From Nitrosomonas ureae (GTDB lineage: Bacteria; Pseudomonadota; Gammaproteobacteria; Burkholderiales; Nitrosomonadaceae), in assembly GCF_001455205.1 (NCBI RefSeq), contig NZ_CP013341.1, forward strand, positions 1,550,001 to 1,614,000: a DNA stretch of 64,000 nt, given 5' to 3'. Positions 63,371 to 64,000 of this stretch are shown here, piece after piece. Made by a program: the position numbers and the translations under genes. The notes below the pieces were generated by a model. That model was given only the letters and a program-made list of their open reading frames with translations, was not told the origin of the DNA and did no database searches. Numbering within the stretch: position 1 is the stretch's first letter; every line of letters starts with the position of its first letter.

Positions 63371-64000
63371 ATATTGCTGATCGAATTAAAACTTATTCAC
63401 AATTGATGCGGCTGGACAAGCCGATTGGAATTTTGCTCTTGTTGTGGCCGATGCTTTGGGGGCTGTGGTTTGCGGCAAAGGGATTACCCGATGGGCATAT
63501 TTTGCTTATTTTTGTTTTGGGCACCGTGCTGATGCGCTCGGCGGGCTGTGTTATCAATGATTTTGCCGATCGCGAAATTGATCCTTATGTCGAGCGCACT
63601 AAGAATCGACCGATGGCGGCGGGCCGGGTCAGTTCCAAAGAAGCCTTGCTGCTGGCGGCGGGATTGAGTATGGGAGCGTTCTTGCTAATCTTGCCATTAA
63701 ATCAATTGACTATTCTCCTATCCGTGCCGGCTCTTTTCTTGGCAGGGACGTATCCTTTTACTAAACGTTTTTTTGCAATGCCGCAAGCTTATCTGGGAAT
63801 CGCATTCAGTTTTGGCATTCCGATGGCTTTTGCTGCGCAAACGAATAGCTTGCCAATGATTACCGGAATCTTAATGCTGGCCAATTTGTTTTGGGTCATA
63901 GCTTATGACACTGCATATGCCATGGTCGATAAGCCGGATGATTTGAAAATTGGAATCAAGACTTCGGCGATTACTTTGGGTGAGTTCGATGTATTGGGTG
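63367..64000 (+). CDS. ubiA: 4-hydroxybenzoate octaprenyltransferase, partial
   Basis: The start is a GTG at 63367 inside the ubiC stop (GTGA). The visible 211 codons give RLDKPIGILLLLWPMLWGLWF, the prenyl-diphosphate binding INDFADREIDPYVERTKNRP and AAGRVSSKEALL, then several membrane helices. UbiA attaches the isoprenoid chain to 4-hydroxybenzoate in the inner membrane. The 3' end lies beyond the window. Confidence 0.94.
   Translation, partial: MNIADRIKTYSQLMRLDKPIGILLLLWPMLWGLWFAAKGLPDGHILLIFVLGTVLMRSAGCVINDFADREIDPYVERTKNRPMAAGRVSSKEALLLAAGLSMGAFLLILPLNQLTILLSVPALFLAGTYPFTKRFFAMPQAYLGIAFSFGIPMAFAAQTNSLPMITGILMLANLFWVIAYDTAYAMVDKPDDLKIGIKTSAITLGEFDVLG

Noticed and set aside
1..64000. tRNA or rRNA genes
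   Set aside because: I looked in the larger gaps and saw no cloverleaf with a GGTTCGAATCC-type arm or rRNA sequence; a tRNAscan run would be decisive.

Overview
The window is a piece of the chromosome of an ammonia-oxidising betaproteobacterium, almost certainly Nitrosomonas. The decisive evidence is a complete amoCAB operon (35003-38073) followed by amoE, amoD, copC and copD. AmoA is clearly related to the N. europaea protein but not identical to it, so another Nitrosomonas lineage is likely; the sequence alone does not give the species. The flanking housekeeping genes (his, tat, trk, argA, rsmE, ubiCA, yggX) fit this placement.

Layout. 1-7500 is a patchy accessory region: a Fic toxin with the end of its antitoxin, a VapBC-type pair, a frameshifted TIR-like remnant, a RIO kinase, a 143-bp MITE next to a GST gene, a DUF262-HNH protein and REP-like palindromes. 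7561-17040 holds a phytol-kinase-like membrane enzyme, an OFA-type transporter, a ZIP metal transporter, pgeF, a secreted ankyrin protein and a glycerol-phosphate cassette (GDPD, GlpD, FGGY kinase). 17223-22175 carries a protoglobin, a glycosyltransferase and the most striking locus: a sigma-54-type promoter followed by three GEMM-I (cyclic-di-GMP) riboswitches. Two of them lead paralogous exported proteins resembling glycoside hydrolases, and the middle one leads only a 6-codon minigene. 22332-34660 contains a Lon-like protease, a CRTAC1/ASPIC-UnbV protein, yggX, argA-rsmE, a redoxin-inositol phosphatase-trkA-trkH run and a PilG-like response regulator.

34661-48612 is the ammonia oxidation and copper region: amoCAB-amoE-amoD-copC-copD, then an IS1182/IS5-like element interrupted by a second, intact IS5-family element, then copZ, and a copA Cu-ATPase gene broken by about four frameshifts and an in-frame stop. 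48746-55570 is a leftward his-hinT-tat run (hisC-B-H-A-F-I-E-hinT-tatA-B-C); tatA has a one-base slip in a poly-G tract. 55571-64000 contains a second MITE, a LuxR-type regulator, a large RCC1-repeat/lipase/RTX protein, a MidA-type methyltransferase, a pteridine-reductase-like SDR, ubiC and the start of ubiA.

How it fits together: AMO needs copper at the periplasmic face of the membrane, and CopC/CopD/AmoD/AmoE plausibly handle that copper, while the usual cytoplasmic copper exporter looks dead here. The riboswitch locus suggests that c-di-GMP and an RpoN activator control secreted carbohydrate-active proteins, probably for matrix or biofilm remodelling. No tRNA, rRNA or CRISPR array was recognised.
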